A stretch of DNA of 64,000 nucleotides from a cyanobacterium endosymbiont of Rhopalodia gibberula (lineage in GTDB: Bacteria; Cyanobacteriota; Cyanobacteriia; Cyanobacteriales; Microcystaceae): NCBI RefSeq assembly GCF_003574135.1, contig NZ_AP018341.1, positions 2,145,740 through 2,209,739 of the forward strand, given 5' to 3'. Below are positions 49,162-59,739 of the stretch, one piece after another (position 1 is the stretch's first letter; every line of letters begins with the position of its first letter). The position numbers and the translations under genes are program-made. The notes beneath the pieces are model-generated. The model did not search any database. It worked only from the letters and a program-made list of their open reading frames with translations, and was not told the DNA's origin.

Positions 49162-50829
49162 ATGACAACAGTAGTCGCATCAAATCATACGGCACATAAA
49201 GAAAGGAAGTGGACGGATTATTTTACCTTCAGCACCGACCATAAGGTAATTGGAATCCAATACCTCGTTACTTCTTTCGCTTTCTACTTCATCGGTGGGG
49301 CTTTTGCGGAAGTCATTCGTACGGAATTAGCCACCGCCGACCCCGATTTCGTTACCCCGGTCTTATACAATCAAATTATGACCATCCACGGAACCATTAT
49401 GATCTTCTTGTGGATCGTTCCGGCTGGGGCCGCTTTTGCCAATTATCTCATTCCCCTCATGATTGGGGCTGAAGATATGGCCTTTCCCACTCTCAACGCG
49501 GTGGCGTTTTGGTTAACTCCTCCAGGGGGTATTCTCTTGCTAGCCAGCTTTTTTGTTCCTAATGGAGCTCCCCAGTCTGGTTGGACTTCTTATCCTCCCC
49601 TGAGTTTAGTTAGCGGAGTTTGGGGGGAGGAAATTTGGATTTTGAGCGTTTTATTGGTGGGAACCTCTTCAATTTTGGGGGCAATTAATTTTGTTACTAC
49701 CATCTTTAGAATGCGGATTCCAGATATGGATCTCCACAGCATGCCTCTGTTTTGCTGGTCTATATTAGCGACCTCGGCTCTAATTCTACTTTCTACCCCT
49801 GTTTTAGCGGCGGCATTAGTACTTCTCTCTTTTGATCTTATTGCCGGAACTGCCTTCTTTAACCCCACAGGAGGAGGAGATCCAATTGTTTACCAGCATA
49901 TGTTCTGGTTCTACTCCCATCCGGCGGTGTATATCATGATCTTACCTTTCTTTGGAGTTATTTCTGAAGTACTCCCCGTCCACTCCCGCAAACCGATTTT
50001 TGGCTATCGAGCAATCGCCTACTCCAGTTTAGCCATCAGCTTCCTAGGATTAATTGTTTGGGCTCACCACATGTTCACCAGTGGAACACCAGGATGGCTA
50101 CGGATCTTCTTTATGGCGGCTACTATGCTGATCGCTGTTCCCACGGGGATTAAGATTTTTAGTTGGTGTGCAACCCTCTGGGGTGGAAAACTGAACCTCA
50201 ATACCGCCATGTTGTTTGGAGTTGGGTTCATTGCAACCTTTGTCATGGGTGGCTTAACGGGAGTGATGCTATCTTCTGTTCCCTTTGATATCCACGTCCA
50301 TGATACCTATTTTGTAGTAGGACATTTCCATTACGTCCTCTTTGGCGGGGCAGCAATGGGACTGTTTGCCGGATTTTATCATTGGTTCCCTAAGATGACG
50401 GGGCGGATGATTAATGAACCTCTGGGTAAATTGCACTTTATTCTCTTGTTCATTGGATTGAATATTACCTTTTTACCTATGCACAAATTGGGGTTAATGG
50501 GGATGAATCGTCGTGTTGCCCTTTATGACGTGCAGTTTGAACCTATCAATTTAATTTGCACTATTGGGGCTTACATTCTAGCTGTTTCTAGTCTTCCTTT
50601 TGTTATCAATATCCTTTGGAGTTTGAATCAAGGCGAAAAAGCTGCTCGTAATCCCTGGCGCGCCTATACCCTAGAATGGCAAACGTCTTCTCCTCCCATC
50701 ATTGAAAACTTTGAAGAAGAACCCGTATTGTGGGCAGGTCCTTACGACTACGGTACAGATTCAGAAGTTCTCAATGGAGAAAAAACTGTCAACGACATGT
50801 TAGCAGAAGTCGGTTCTCAATCGAGATAA
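49162..50829 (+). CDS. coxA: Cytochrome c oxidase subunit I (A2-type)
   Basis: Subunit I holds haem a and the haem a3-CuB site where oxygen is reduced, coupled to proton pumping. 555 residues, 12 helices. The ligand-bearing segments are present: TIHGTIMIFLW (haem a His), FWFYSHPAVYIMILPFFGVI (CuB His and the Tyr of the catalytic pair), WAHHMFTSG (the two CuB His) and HDTYFVVGHFHYVL (haem a3 and haem a His). The YSHPAV motif in place of GHPEV marks an A2-type haem-copper oxidase, whose D-channel ends in the Tyr-Ser pair rather than Glu. Codons are more GC-rich than in flanking DNA, consistent with strong constraint. Confidence 0.96.
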   Translation: MTTVVASNHTAHKERKWTDYFTFSTDHKVIGIQYLVTSFAFYFIGGAFAEVIRTELATADPDFVTPVLYNQIMTIHGTIMIFLWIVPAGAAFANYLIPLMIGAEDMAFPTLNAVAFWLTPPGGILLLASFFVPNGAPQSGWTSYPPLSLVSGVWGEEIWILSVLLVGTSSILGAINFVTTIFRMRIPDMDLHSMPLFCWSILATSALILLSTPVLAAALVLLSFDLIAGTAFFNPTGGGDPIVYQHMFWFYSHPAVYIMILPFFGVISEVLPVHSRKPIFGYRAIAYSSLAISFLGLIVWAHHMFTSGTPGWLRIFFMAATMLIAVPTGIKIFSWCATLWGGKLNLNTAMLFGVGFIATFVMGGLTGVMLSSVPFDIHVHDTYFVVGHFHYVLFGGAAMGLFAGFYHWFPKMTGRMINEPLGKLHFILLFIGLNITFLPMHKLGLMGMNRRVALYDVQFEPINLICTIGAYILAVSSLPFVINILWSLNQGEKAARNPWRAYTLEWQTSSPPIIENFEEEPVLWAGPYDYGTDSEVLNGEKTVNDMLAEVGSQSR

Positions 50830-50843
50830 TGCTCATGAACAAA

Positions 50844-50879
50844 AGCGATCACGGTTAATCTGTACAATACGTGATCGCT
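50844..50879 (+). terminator. Hairpin between coxA and coxC
   Basis: AGCGATCACG (50844-50853) pairs perfectly with CGTGATCGCT (50870-50879), followed by ATTCTTTTCGTTCTTTTT. It may act as a partial terminator or a stabilising structure that sets the ratio of coxA to coxC message. Confidence 0.6.
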
Positions 50880-50941
50880 ATTCTTTTCGTTCTTTTTGTC
50901 TTAGATTTACTCTGTCATTATTATTTCATCAAACAATAGTT

Positions 50942-51538
50942 ATGCAAGGATCAGCAATTGAACAGTCACAAGGAACTGTTAATCTTCACAGTGGTCATCC
51001 AGACCATCGCTTTTTTGGGCTTGCCCTTTTTCTAATAGCAGAAAGTTCTATTTTTTTAGGACTATTTGCTGCCTTCATTATTTATCGCACGATCATTCCT
51101 GTTTGGCCTCCCGAGGGAACGCCGGAATTGGAATTACTATTGCCTGGGGTTAATACAATAATTCTGGTTGCTAGTAGTTTTGTGATGCATAAAGGTCAAG
51201 CTGCTATTAAGAAAAATAACATTTCTGGGTTAAAGTTCTGGTTTCGCATCACAGCCGTTATGGGTATTGTTTTCCTTATCGGTCAGATGTATGAATACTT
51301 CCATCTAGAGATGGGATTAACCACTAATTTATTTGCTAGTTGTTTCTATGCTTTAACTGGATTCCACGGACTTCATGTTACCTTTGGTCTGTTGTTAATC
51401 TTAGCAGTATTATGGCGTGCAAATGAAGAAGGACATTACTCTAGTGAATCCCATTTTGGGGTTGAAGCAGCAGAGCTTTACTGGCACTTTGTGGATGTAG
51501 TTTGGATTATCCTTTTTACCTTGGTTTATCTTTTGTAA
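50942..51538 (+). CDS. coxC: Cytochrome c oxidase subunit III
   Basis: 198 residues with five predicted membrane helices, the short form usual in cyanobacteria. Conserved segments are HPDHRFFGLALFLIAESSIF, TLILGINTIIL-like NTIILVASSFVMHKGQ, TGFHGLHVTFGLLLI and VEAAELYWHFVDVVWIILF. Subunit III stabilises subunit I and its proton uptake. It closes the coxBAC operon; a terminator lies 32 bases after the stop. It is 112 bases from coxA, with a hairpin between. Confidence 0.95.
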   Translation: MQGSAIEQSQGTVNLHSGHPDHRFFGLALFLIAESSIFLGLFAAFIIYRTIIPVWPPEGTPELELLLPGVNTIILVASSFVMHKGQAAIKKNNISGLKFWFRITAVMGIVFLIGQMYEYFHLEMGLTTNLFASCFYALTGFHGLHVTFGLLLILAVLWRANEEGHYSSESHFGVEAAELYWHFVDVVWIILFTLVYLL

Positions 51539-51569
51539 AGTTCAAGATAATCTTAAATTTATTTAAATT

Positions 51570-51607
51570 AACTGGGTTCTGGAAATTTCTTAATGACCCA
51601 GTTTTTT
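51570..51607 (+). terminator. Terminator of the coxBAC operon
   Basis: AACTGGGT (51570-51577) pairs with ACCCAGTT (51596-51603), extended by one G-T pair, followed by TTTT. It lies 31 bases after the coxC stop. Confidence 0.75.
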
Positions 51608-51940
51608 AATTTATTACTTTAAAGTTTAATTAAAAAAAGAATGATAATAATTAAGTTGTTCCTCTTAATATAATTGTTTTTTAAATTATCATAATTAGTA
51701 TTTTAGTTAAATTAATGAATTGAGGTACTTTTCTAAAATTTAGTAGTACTACTTACAGAGAGATATATATGTTTACATCTCATTTTAAGAGTTACAACAA
51801 GTTTATAGACAATGGTAGTCAAATAAAGAATTATAACTTATTGATTCGAATTAATAGTTAGGTTATTAGCCACGATGTTGATACAGAAAATATTCTTTAA
51901 TTAAAATTAATGGTAGTGGATGGAATAGTGGTTAATATAT

Positions 51941-51977
51941 ATGAATAGCTAAAAATTCAGTATTTTTAGCTATTCAT
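51941..51977. other. Perfect 16-bp hairpin
   Basis: 51941-51956 pairs with 51962-51977 without mismatch around a 5-base loop (TCAGT). No T-run follows on the plus strand, so it is not an ordinary terminator. Confidence 0.6.
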
Positions 51978-52003
51978 ACACAAGACATGGGATTACAGTA
52001 GCT

Positions 52004-52037
52004 TTTCTCTTAAAAAGATTAGTCTTTTTAAGAGAAA
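52004..52037. other. Perfect 15-bp hairpin with TTAG loop
   Basis: 52004-52018 pairs perfectly with 52023-52037 around the tetraloop TTAG. It stands 26 bases after the 16-bp hairpin. Confidence 0.6.
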
Positions 52038-52815
52038 CAAGAATTTGTCTAATTTAGGATGTCTTGATTAGTTTATTTTACGATAAAAAATAATAATTGG
52101 AAAAATTTTACCGTAAGCTAATGCCCAATGTTATTAACCTAATATAAGAAATTATATCTATTTAAAATAGTCAAAGTTTAAATAGGAGGTGATATTTTCT
52201 CTTGTTTTAAATTAGATGGGACTCAACAGAAAATCTAAAAAAGGAAAAATTAATAAATTATGTTAGGCCTATTAAATAAGCAATCTTAAAAAAGAAAAGC
52301 GCGTACTTCTTCGTTTAATTACCGATTTTATGAATTTCAAAAAAGTCATTATATTAGTTTTAGTTAAAATACATCACAAGTGTTTGAAGATTGTCAATAA
52401 TAAATAAGTGTAGATACTTTTTGAAAAATGGAGAAGATTGAAATAAAGAACAAAAAATGAATTAAACTAATTGTATTAAAAATTGCCATTGTAAGAGAAA
52501 CTTAGAAGATTTTTGAGAAAAGTAATAATCATGTTCAGAACTATTTGAATCACCTGGCAGGTTTCAAAAATCCTATTGATAATAGACTGGAAAGCTATGA
52601 AATAATTAAGCGTTAGAGTTAAGAAACTATCATCTATTTTTACCTAAAAATAACTTAAGGAACAGTGAAGATACTAATAATGAGTTGAAGTTAACTAAAA
52701 GTATAGCTTCGTATTTTAAAATTAACGAAGTTTTTAAACTACAAAGTTTATTAATTTAGTATTCCATTAGTTAACCCTATATCATCAGTTCAGTATACTC
52801 TGAAGATTTTCAGAT

Positions 52816-52863
52816 AAACAATAACCAAAGGAGAAGATTATACTCAATCTTTGGTTATTGTTT
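52816..52863 (-). terminator. Hairpin terminator after the ArsA-like gene
   Basis: A 15-bp stem (52816-52830 with 52849-52863, core AATAACCAAAG) lies 45 bases beyond the stop of the minus-strand ArsA-like gene. T-rich sequence flanks it on both strands, so it could stop transcription from either side. Confidence 0.65.
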
Positions 52864-52908
52864 TATTTTTCTGGTAACTTAGTAAAAGTAGCTAAAGGTT
52901 GGTTTGTT

Positions 52909-54084
52909 TTAGGCAGAAAAGCAAATTTTTAGATAATCGTCTTCTATTTTTGCTCCTGAAGGTTTTAAAGTAGCTAAAGCTTGAGGTAAAACTAAATTTC
53001 GGCGATGATTGCCAATCCGAATATTTAACTCATCTCCTGTTTTATTTAGTTGAATTTGTTCTTTGGGAATTCCTGGTAAATACAACTCTAAACTGTAGTT
53101 TTCAGCATTTTGAACTACTTTAAGTGTATTTTCCTTGTAGTAGACCTGAGTAGGATTTTCGTCCTCATATAAGGTTAATTTTAACCTTTCTAAAGCTTCT
53201 AACCCACACATTTCTTCAAAATAAAGGGGAACTTCTTTTACAGGTAAAGGATGGAAATTGTCGTGAATTTCCTTTCTGTAAATCTGTTGATTTTCTTTCC
53301 ATCTTTGAAAAAAACTGTCCGTCACCGTATCAGGAATAATGCGATTAGCTACCACTAAATCTGTGGACACATTATACAAACTTAGATAAGCATGGGCACG
53401 TAATGATTCCTTAATCACCATTTTTTCAGGGTTAGTGACTAAACGGACTGTAGTTTGACTATTATCGGTTAAAATCTTTTCTAATGCCTCAATTTGCTCA
53501 TAAAATTCATAGGGTGCGTTCATTACTTCTTCATCAGGTAAAGAAAAACCTGCAATGGGTTTAAATAAAGGTTCTATCAACGGTCTTAAGACAACAGACA
53601 TTCCTTGCAAAGGCTTGTAAAAGCGTCTCATATACCATCCTCCTACTTCAGGGATACTTAACAGCCTTAAAGCCGTTCCTGTAGGAGCTGAATCAATGAT
53701 TAAAACATCATACTCCCCTTCATCATAGTGGCGTTTCATACGCACTAAACCAAAAATTTCATCCATTCCGGGTAAAATTGCTAATTCTTCAGCTTGAACA
53801 CCATCAAGTCCTCTTGCTTGTAACACTTGGGTGATGTAGCGTTTAACTGCACCCCAATTACCTTCTAATTCCATGAGTGCATCTAATTCGGCTCCCCAAA
53901 GATTAGGACAGATTTTACGGGGATCGTGCCCTAATTCTAAATCAAAACTATCGGCAAGGGAATGGGCGGGATCAGTACTTAAAACTAAAGTTTTATAGCC
54001 TAATTCTGCACATCGCAGTCCAGTGGCGGCTGCAACGGAGGTTTTACCGACTCCTCCTTTACCAGTCATAAGGATTACACGCAT
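52909..54084 (-). CDS. ArsA/GET3-family ATPase with C-terminal Hsp20-like domain
   Basis: 391 residues. The N-terminal deviant Walker A motif [15 protein letters not shown] (about 8-22), [12 protein letters not shown] (switch I region) and [19 protein letters not shown] (switch II) define an ArsA/GET3 ATPase with a single ATPase unit. The C-terminal 65 residues ([39 protein letters not shown]) form an Hsp20/alpha-crystallin-like beta domain, a known fusion in cyanobacteria and plastids. It may target membrane proteins or act as a chaperone; arsenite transport is unlikely with only one ATPase half and no arsB. A hairpin terminator lies just downstream. Confidence 0.88.
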   Translation of the reverse strand: MRVILMTGKGGVGKTSVAAATGLRCAELGYKTLVLSTDPAHSLADSFDLELGHDPRKICPNLWGAELDALMELEGNWGAVKRYITQVLQARGLDGVQAEELAILPGMDEIFGLVRMKRHYDEGEYDVLIIDSAPTGTALRLLSIPEVGGWYMRRFYKPLQGMSVVLRPLIEPLFKPIAGFSLPDEEVMNAPYEFYEQIEALEKILTDNSQTTVRLVTNPEKMVIKESLRAHAYLSLYNVSTDLVVANRIIPDTVTDSFFQRWKENQQIYRKEIHDNFHPLPVKEVPLYFEEMCGLEALERLKLTLYEDENPTQVYYKENTLKVVQNAENYSLELYLPGIPKEQIQLNKTGDELNIRIGNHRRNLVLPQALATLKPSGAKIEDDYLKICFSA

Positions 54085-54575
54085 GGCTTCTCTAAGAGAG
54101 TTTACATTACTTATTTTTATTATGAGGGATTAAGAGAAAAATGTTGTTTAATTGCATCCCAGCGAGAACAATTGCCAGTAATCGATGTGGGAGGTGATCA
54201 GTTTTTTCTTATTTATTATTGGCTCGCTTCTTCTTGAGATAGAAATTTACCGTTTCCAAGAAAGAGGAGTTATCCAATGAAAAGTCCATTTCGTATGGAA
54301 ATTATCTTAGAAACGGTAAATTCTATGTAAATCAAAGTTAATTTATTTATATTATCTTTGTAAGAGATAAAACCGATATAAATTTGGCAAGTTTATCTAC
54401 AGAAAATTTTTGATAGCCAGTTTTGATAATTTCAAGAACATCTATTAAAATAATTCACTAATTATCTCGCAAAAATAAAGTTAAAAAGATATCCCTTATT
54501 TTAGTAGTTGGGAACTATATTAAAATGAGGGATGTCTTTTCTGATGGAAAACCTATTGATTGAGTAAACCAAACG
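54085..54575. promoter_or_regulatory. Divergent upstream region with an imperfect inverted repeat
   Basis: This 490-base region separates the ArsA-like gene (minus) from the small gene at 54576 (plus) and must contain both promoters. An inverted repeat pairs 54241-54256 (AGAAATTTACCGTTTC) with 54310-54324 with one base unpaired, and could be an operator or RNA structure. Promoter boxes cannot be assigned by eye. Confidence 0.35.
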
Positions 54576-54830
54576 TTGCCATTTACTATTATTCGCCCTA
54601 CCCCAGGACCAACAACCACCCAACAAATTAAAGAATTAATTCTGACCCATCCTCAAGGAATTACAGTAAAACAATTGAGTAATCGCTTAAATCGTCCTGT
54701 TTCAATGGTACAGTCCTGTCTCAAATCTCTCTTAGCTGTAAAAGTAATTAAAGCTAAGAGAGCATCTGATACCCAAAAGTGGATTTATTATCCTACTTCT
54801 GTTTCTTCCCTAAAATATAATTCAAATTAA
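54576..54830 (+). CDS. Small winged-helix-like protein
   Basis: 84 residues. Residues about 14-70 (TTQQIKELILTHPQGITVKQ, LSNRLNRPVSMVQSCLKSLL, then KVIKAKRASDTQKWIYYP) have the pattern of a small winged helix-turn-helix: three helices and a basic wing. A DNA-binding role is inferred. The only possible start is the TTG at 54576; a stop lies five codons upstream and no ATG is available. There is no obvious partner. An alternative is a non-DNA-binding wHTH adaptor. Confidence 0.65.
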   Translation: MPFTIIRPTPGPTTTQQIKELILTHPQGITVKQLSNRLNRPVSMVQSCLKSLLAVKVIKAKRASDTQKWIYYPTSVSSLKYNSN

Positions 54831-55287
54831 TCATAAACTAATTTTCCAGTTTTACTAAGTCAACCATTTGTTTTAAAACCCAGAGTTAAATCAATCTAAT
54901 AATTTTCGTGAACAATTATATCAATAATAGCCTTGAAAATAGGAGTAATTTTTTTATGTTTCCAAGAATCAAAATTTGACTTTAACACTATCGCAGATGA
55001 TTTTTAGCTTAAATCCAAAATACTCCTTCTGAATCTAGAAATAAACTAATTTTCTTTGATTAGCTTAGCCTTAACTGCGGGAATAATAACTAATTCATAA
55101 TTATTATTTATAAACGTATTTTCATAAAGAAAATACATTTATTCTCTCTATGAAAACTTTAATTGTTTTTGACTCTTCTATTTGATTTTCAAAAGTTAAA
55201 ACAGTTTGTTTATCTCCAGAGTAGAGGTAGATAATTCACCGCTCATTTTGAGCCTAACATTTAGAAACTATTTGTAAAGTCGATTTC

Positions 55288-55339
55288 AAAAATATCTAAG
55301 GATGTGTCATTATTTGATGACACATCCTTAGATATTTTT
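55288..55339. other. Perfect 23-bp hairpin
   Basis: 55288-55310 is perfectly complementary to 55317-55339 around a 6-base loop (TATTTG). The stem core AAGGATGTGTCAT has several G-C pairs. One arm ends in T5 on the plus strand and A5 on the other side, so it could terminate transcription in both directions. No intact plus-strand gene lies closer than the small gene ending at 54830. Confidence 0.7.
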
Positions 55340-55464
55340 ATATTATGCATCATAGCATAATGCAATCTCAGGGTTTCTCACACATTACATAATAAGAGTA
55401 ATGTTATCTAGTTAATGTTTTGTTTACAAACAGTCTCTTCTCGACCAATCAGTCCAATATAAGG

Positions 55465-55491
55465 AAAAAAACCGTAAGTGGCATTACTTAC
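55465..55491 (-). terminator. Terminator of ilvD
   Basis: On the minus strand GTAAGT pairs with ACTTAC around AATGCC, followed by GGTTTTTTT. It sits 9 bases after the ilvD stop. Confidence 0.6.
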
Positions 55492-55499
55492 CCTATAAT

Positions 55500-57185
55500 T
55501 TAGAACAAATCCAAATCTGTGACTGCCCCCAAACTACTTGAAGAAACTAACCTAGCATATTTGCCTAAAACTCCTCGTTGGTAACGAAGTTGTGGCGCGG
55601 TCCAATTTTGACGACGTTGAGCCAGTTCCTCGTCGGAAACATTCAACTGCAATAACCGTTGTTCGGCATCAATCGTAATACTATCTCCTCCTTCTACTAA
55701 GGCAATAGTTCCACCAACAAAAGCTTCTGGGGCTACATGACCAACCACTAATCCATAGGTTCCTCCAGAAAAACGACCATCTGTAATTAAGCCCACACAA
55801 TCCCCTAATCCCGCTCCAATAATTGCTGAGGTTGGGGCTAACATTTCCCTCATTCCAGGTCCTCCCTTAGGACCTTCATAGCGAATGATAATGATGTCTC
55901 CTGCCTTAATTTTTCCCGTTAAAATTGCATTCAAACAGTCCTCTTCCGATTCAAAAACTTTTGCCGGTCCAGTAATTTTAGGATTCTTGACTCCACTAAT
56001 TTTAGCAACAGCTCCTTCCGGGGCTAAATTACCCTTGAGAATCGCTAAATGACCTTCTGTATAAACGGGCTTATTCCAAGGACGAATGACATCCTGATTA
56101 GCTGGTGGTTCATCAGGAATATTTTGTAACACTTCAGCAATAGTTTGTCCTGAAATTGTCAAAGCATCCCCATGCAAAAATCCGTGAATTAATAGCATCC
56201 TCATCACTTGAGGAATGCCCCCAGCTTGATGTAAATTCATGGTAACATAGCGTCCCGACGGTTTTAAATCGCACAATACGGGAACCTTTTTTCGAATAGT
56301 TTCAAAGTCATCCAAAGTCAATTCAACCCCAATCGTATTAGCAATGGCTAATATATGCAATACCGCATTAGTAGATCCCCCTACTGCCATGATTACAGTA
56401 ATGGCATTTTCAAAAGCTTTACGGGTTAAGATTTGACTTGGCAGAATTTGATTACGGATAGCGTCTACTAGAAAAAAAGCCGATTTTTCTGTATTATCTG
56501 CCTTTTCTGTATCTTCAGCAGCCATTGTCGAAGAATAGGGTAAACTCATTCCCATCGCTTCAAACGCTGATGACATAGTATTGGCTGTAAACATTCCTCC
56601 ACACGAACCTGCTCCAGGACAGGCATTACGCTCAATTGCTAATAATTTATCATCATCTATTTTACCTGCACTGTATTCTCCTACCGCTTCAAAAGCACTA
56701 ACAACGGTTAAATCTTCTCCTTGATAGTGACCAGGTTTGATCGTTCCCCCATAAACAAAAATCCCCGGAATATTCATCCGGGCGATAGCAATCATTGCCC
56801 CGGGCATATTTTTATCACAACCCCCAATAGCAAGGATCCCATCCATACTTTGACCATTACAAGCGGTTTCAATGGAATCAGCAATTACTTCCCGTGAAAC
56901 GAGAGAATATTTCATCCCTTCAGTTCCCATAGAGATACCGTCACTGACGGTGATTGTCCCAAACATTTGGGGCATTGCCCCAGCTATTTTTAGTCCAGCT
57001 TCGGCTCGTTTTGCTAGGTCATTAATGCCAATATTGCAGGGAGTGATGGTACTATAGCCGTTGGCCAACCCCACGATAGGCTTAGTAAAGTCATCATCTG
57101 TAAACCCTACCGCCCTTAACATAGCTCGATTTGGGGTTCGTTGACTTCCTTGAGTAACGACACGGCTTCTGAGATTATCTGACAT
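55500..57185 (-). CDS. ilvD: Dihydroxy-acid dehydratase
   Basis: IlvD dehydrates dihydroxy-acids to 2-keto acids in valine, leucine and isoleucine synthesis, using an Fe-S cluster. 561 residues, normal length. Cluster cysteines are at about C50 ([10 protein letters not shown]), C123 ([11 protein letters not shown]) and C195 ([16 protein letters not shown]). [19 protein letters not shown] near the C-terminus is the second family signature. The gene is monocistronic with its own terminator. Its retention shows that branched-chain amino acids are still made. Confidence 0.96.
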   Translation of the reverse strand: MSDNLRSRVVTQGSQRTPNRAMLRAVGFTDDDFTKPIVGLANGYSTITPCNIGINDLAKRAEAGLKIAGAMPQMFGTITVSDGISMGTEGMKYSLVSREVIADSIETACNGQSMDGILAIGGCDKNMPGAMIAIARMNIPGIFVYGGTIKPGHYQGEDLTVVSAFEAVGEYSAGKIDDDKLLAIERNACPGAGSCGGMFTANTMSSAFEAMGMSLPYSSTMAAEDTEKADNTEKSAFFLVDAIRNQILPSQILTRKAFENAITVIMAVGGSTNAVLHILAIANTIGVELTLDDFETIRKKVPVLCDLKPSGRYVTMNLHQAGGIPQVMRMLLIHGFLHGDALTISGQTIAEVLQNIPDEPPANQDVIRPWNKPVYTEGHLAILKGNLAPEGAVAKISGVKNPKITGPAKVFESEEDCLNAILTGKIKAGDIIIIRYEGPKGGPGMREMLAPTSAIIGAGLGDCVGLITDGRFSGGTYGLVVGHVAPEAFVGGTIALVEGGDSITIDAEQRLLQLNVSDEELAQRRQNWTAPQLRYQRGVLGKYARLVSSSSLGAVTDLDLF

Positions 57186-58683
57186 TTATGAAGTTCTCCT
57201 AATGAGGATAGCACTTCTTCTATTTTCTATGGTGAGTTAAAGGTCGATTCGTTAAACTTTACAAAGATTTCATAGTTGTACAGATTTCTTACAATCGTAC
57301 ATTAAATTAAATTGTCTTTAATTTAATGTGAGTTCTATAAAATTCAAAAACACAATTGTTATTGTCAACAGATAAGTTAAAATTGAGACGAGGTTAGCGA
57401 TTATATAAGATAGTAATCGTCAATGCTCAAGACTACAATGTTTGTTAAAAAACAATAGGGTATAAGAGCAATTTATCTTTTAAGTTTAAATCGAGAGAAA
57501 ACTTTTTAAGTAAGGAAAAGTCATCAGTAAAGCAAAAAGCTTCTGAACACTTCGATTGCTCAAATATTTAAGTTAAGAAACTTTTTACAGTTGGTTGTTA
57601 ACTATTTCAATCAAAAAACACCTACAAAGTAGGATTTTATAACCCAGTAGCTTTTACTTTGTTTTTATGATTTTATAATTAATTTAACCCTCACTTATGA
57701 GCAAATTTACTATTATTTACGTTACCTTAAATCAACTCAAAAGCTAGTAATTTACTGTACTAGATTACAATTAAGTTCTATTCAAATCTGCAATGCCATT
57801 TTACAAAATTTTATCTCATCTAACTAAGTCTTTCAAAACTAAGTATTTCCTACTAAAAGCCTAGTATAAAACTTTTAGAAGAAGGAAAATTAATGAAAAT
57901 AATTTATATATTTTCTTTTTTACAGATATACAAAAAACAGTACAGTAACATCATTTTCTAGGGCATAAGCTCCACAATACGATTGTAGCCAAATCAATGG
58001 AAAATATTTTTGTATAATGGGAATACTCTACAATATATAAGATAATTTTATAATTCAATGTTATGAATTATAAAAAGCAATCCCAATCATTTTAAATTAA
58101 CCAATTTTGTACAAAACTAGTACTTTTTTTAGAATAAATACTTTTAATTAAAAACTAATATAATAATGCTGTTCATCAATTAACAATTTCCAAAATTAGT
58201 CTGGCTCACAGGACAATTCTGTAAAATTAAGACTATGTTTTATATCCATAGTACGAGACCTCAATAAGTGCTGCTTTTAGCATAGAGTTGCTGCCTCCCT
58301 GTATTGCCCTAAGGTTTTGTATAATTAACATTTGCTTAATTTTTTTTCTGTAAAGATCGAAAATAAAGTAGCTCAATATTGTTTATATTTAATATATTTC
58401 GAATAGGATGATTACATTTTTTAAAAAACTAGTAATATTTTTAATATATAGCCACTTTTATAAAACCATTGCTAATTAGTTTTATAAACTTATTTTGCTA
58501 ATCAAAATAGAAAAAATGCTTTTTAATTAATTTGATATTATTGTCAAATAACAAAATAAAGTTACACCTTAAATTACTGTCCTATTTTCGTATTTTAAAA
58601 AAATAAATTTATGGAAATTAGTCTATATATAGATCAACAATAAATAGGATTAACAATAAAAGATAAAAAATAATAATATAAAA
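57186..58683. other. 1.5-kb gene-free stretch
   Basis: It begins with the ilvD upstream region. Repeat family 2 copy G lies at about 57955-58290. The remainder is AT-rich with no recognisable gene. Confidence 0.45.
57955..58290 (+). repeat. Degenerate repeat family 2, copy G
   Basis: It starts with GGCATAAGCTCCACAATACG, which matches the reverse complement of copy H (GGCATAAGCTCCACAAAACG), and ends with TTTATATCCATAGTACGAGA, matching TTCATATTCATAGCACCAGA in copy H. The orientation is opposite to copies F and H. Plus-strand translation gives GHKLHNTIVAKSMENIFV before a stop. Confidence 0.5.
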
Positions 58684-59478
58684 TTAGGTTTTAGCTTTTG
58701 CACAGTTGCTAATTATACATGAAAAAAGTACCTCTCTAGTTCCCCAAAAAATAAGATTGCTATCTTGCTTTAAGTCATCTAAAAAATCATCATTATCATC
58801 TTTTATATAAGTTATGATTTGTTGTGAATCTCCCCCTGTTAGAATCACTGAACTGTCGGAAAATTTTTTCAACCAATCTTTAATAAATGTTTTAATTCCC
58901 GCTAAGATAGCGTGGACAATACCACTTTGAATCGCCTCAGAAGTTGTCGTTCCCCAAAGGATAGGTAAACTTATCGGCAATACTTCTTCAGATAAAGCAG
59001 CCGTATTATTAGCTAGAGATTTAAACTGTAACCTTAATCCCGGTAAAATCGCTCCTCCAACTAAAGCTTGATCACCATCAACTCCTGTAAAAGTTAAGGC
59101 TGTTCCTGCATCAATTACCAGACAAGGAAATCCATAAGTTCTCCCAGCACCCAAGACCGCTAAAGCACGATCAATTCCTAGAGTCGGATAAAGTTTTTGT
59201 AGAGGTATATGTGCTTGAGTAATAATTTTTATCTTTGGATAAGTTTCCCATAATTGGGTTTGGGAAAGAACCACAGAAGTTAAATAAACTGGTAAATCAT
59301 CTGGTAATTGGGGAAGTAATAAATGTTTAGGTAATTTATTAGTTGTAATAGGTTTAGATAAATGAGGAGTATCCCAAGTTGTTTGCAGTTTATCTTTTTT
59401 AAAATACCCCCAATGGAGACGAGAATTGCCTACAACTAGAGCAAAATATGGGGATGAATTTGAAATATCAATATTCAT
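58684..59478 (-). CDS. coaX: Type III pantothenate kinase
   Basis: CoaX phosphorylates pantothenate, the first step of coenzyme A synthesis. 264 residues. The ASKHA-fold ATPase motifs are visible: an N-terminal phosphate loop (ALVVGNSRLHWGYF), CLVIDAGTALTFTGVDGDQA, GGAILPGLRLQFKSLA, TTSEAIQSGIVHAI and VILTGGDSQQI. The first motif carries VGNS rather than DxGNT, a variant I recall from cyanobacterial CoaX. The codons are AT-rich but the frame is intact. Confidence 0.88.
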   Translation of the reverse strand: MNIDISNSSPYFALVVGNSRLHWGYFKKDKLQTTWDTPHLSKPITTNKLPKHLLLPQLPDDLPVYLTSVVLSQTQLWETYPKIKIITQAHIPLQKLYPTLGIDRALAVLGAGRTYGFPCLVIDAGTALTFTGVDGDQALVGGAILPGLRLQFKSLANNTAALSEEVLPISLPILWGTTTSEAIQSGIVHAILAGIKTFIKDWLKKFSDSSVILTGGDSQQIITYIKDDNDDFLDDLKQDSNLIFWGTREVLFSCIISNCAKAKT

Positions 59479-59739
59479 ATCATCACTGAATACTAAATAA
59501 TTGTACTTTTCAGTATTCCATCATTCAGTGATTTATGATTTTACTTGAACAATGGATTATACAATAAAACTATGTAATTCTCCTGACTAAAAAACAGCTA
59601 ATACCTTTTTATTTTTATTGTCAAAGAAATTTTTTATTGGAACTTAAATAAGAATTCTAATATGAAAGACAGGCTACTCCTTTTATTTGTACTCTTAGAG
59701 TTACTTTGATTTTTTCAGAATAATTGACTTTAGTTAAAC

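Larger units (their letters stand above)
51539..52908. other. 1.37-kb gene-free stretch with three perfect hairpins
   Basis: It holds the cox terminator (51570-51607), two adjacent perfect hairpins (51941-51977 and 52004-52037) and the hairpin after the ArsA-like gene (52816-52863). Between them I see only AT-rich sequence. Confidence 0.45.
54831..55499. other. 670-bp gene-free stretch
   Basis: Holds the 23-bp perfect hairpin at 55288-55339 and the ilvD terminator at 55465-55491. A minus-strand piece near 55050-55120 (NNYELVIIPAVKAKLIKEN) looks protein-like but is too short to name. Confidence 0.45.
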
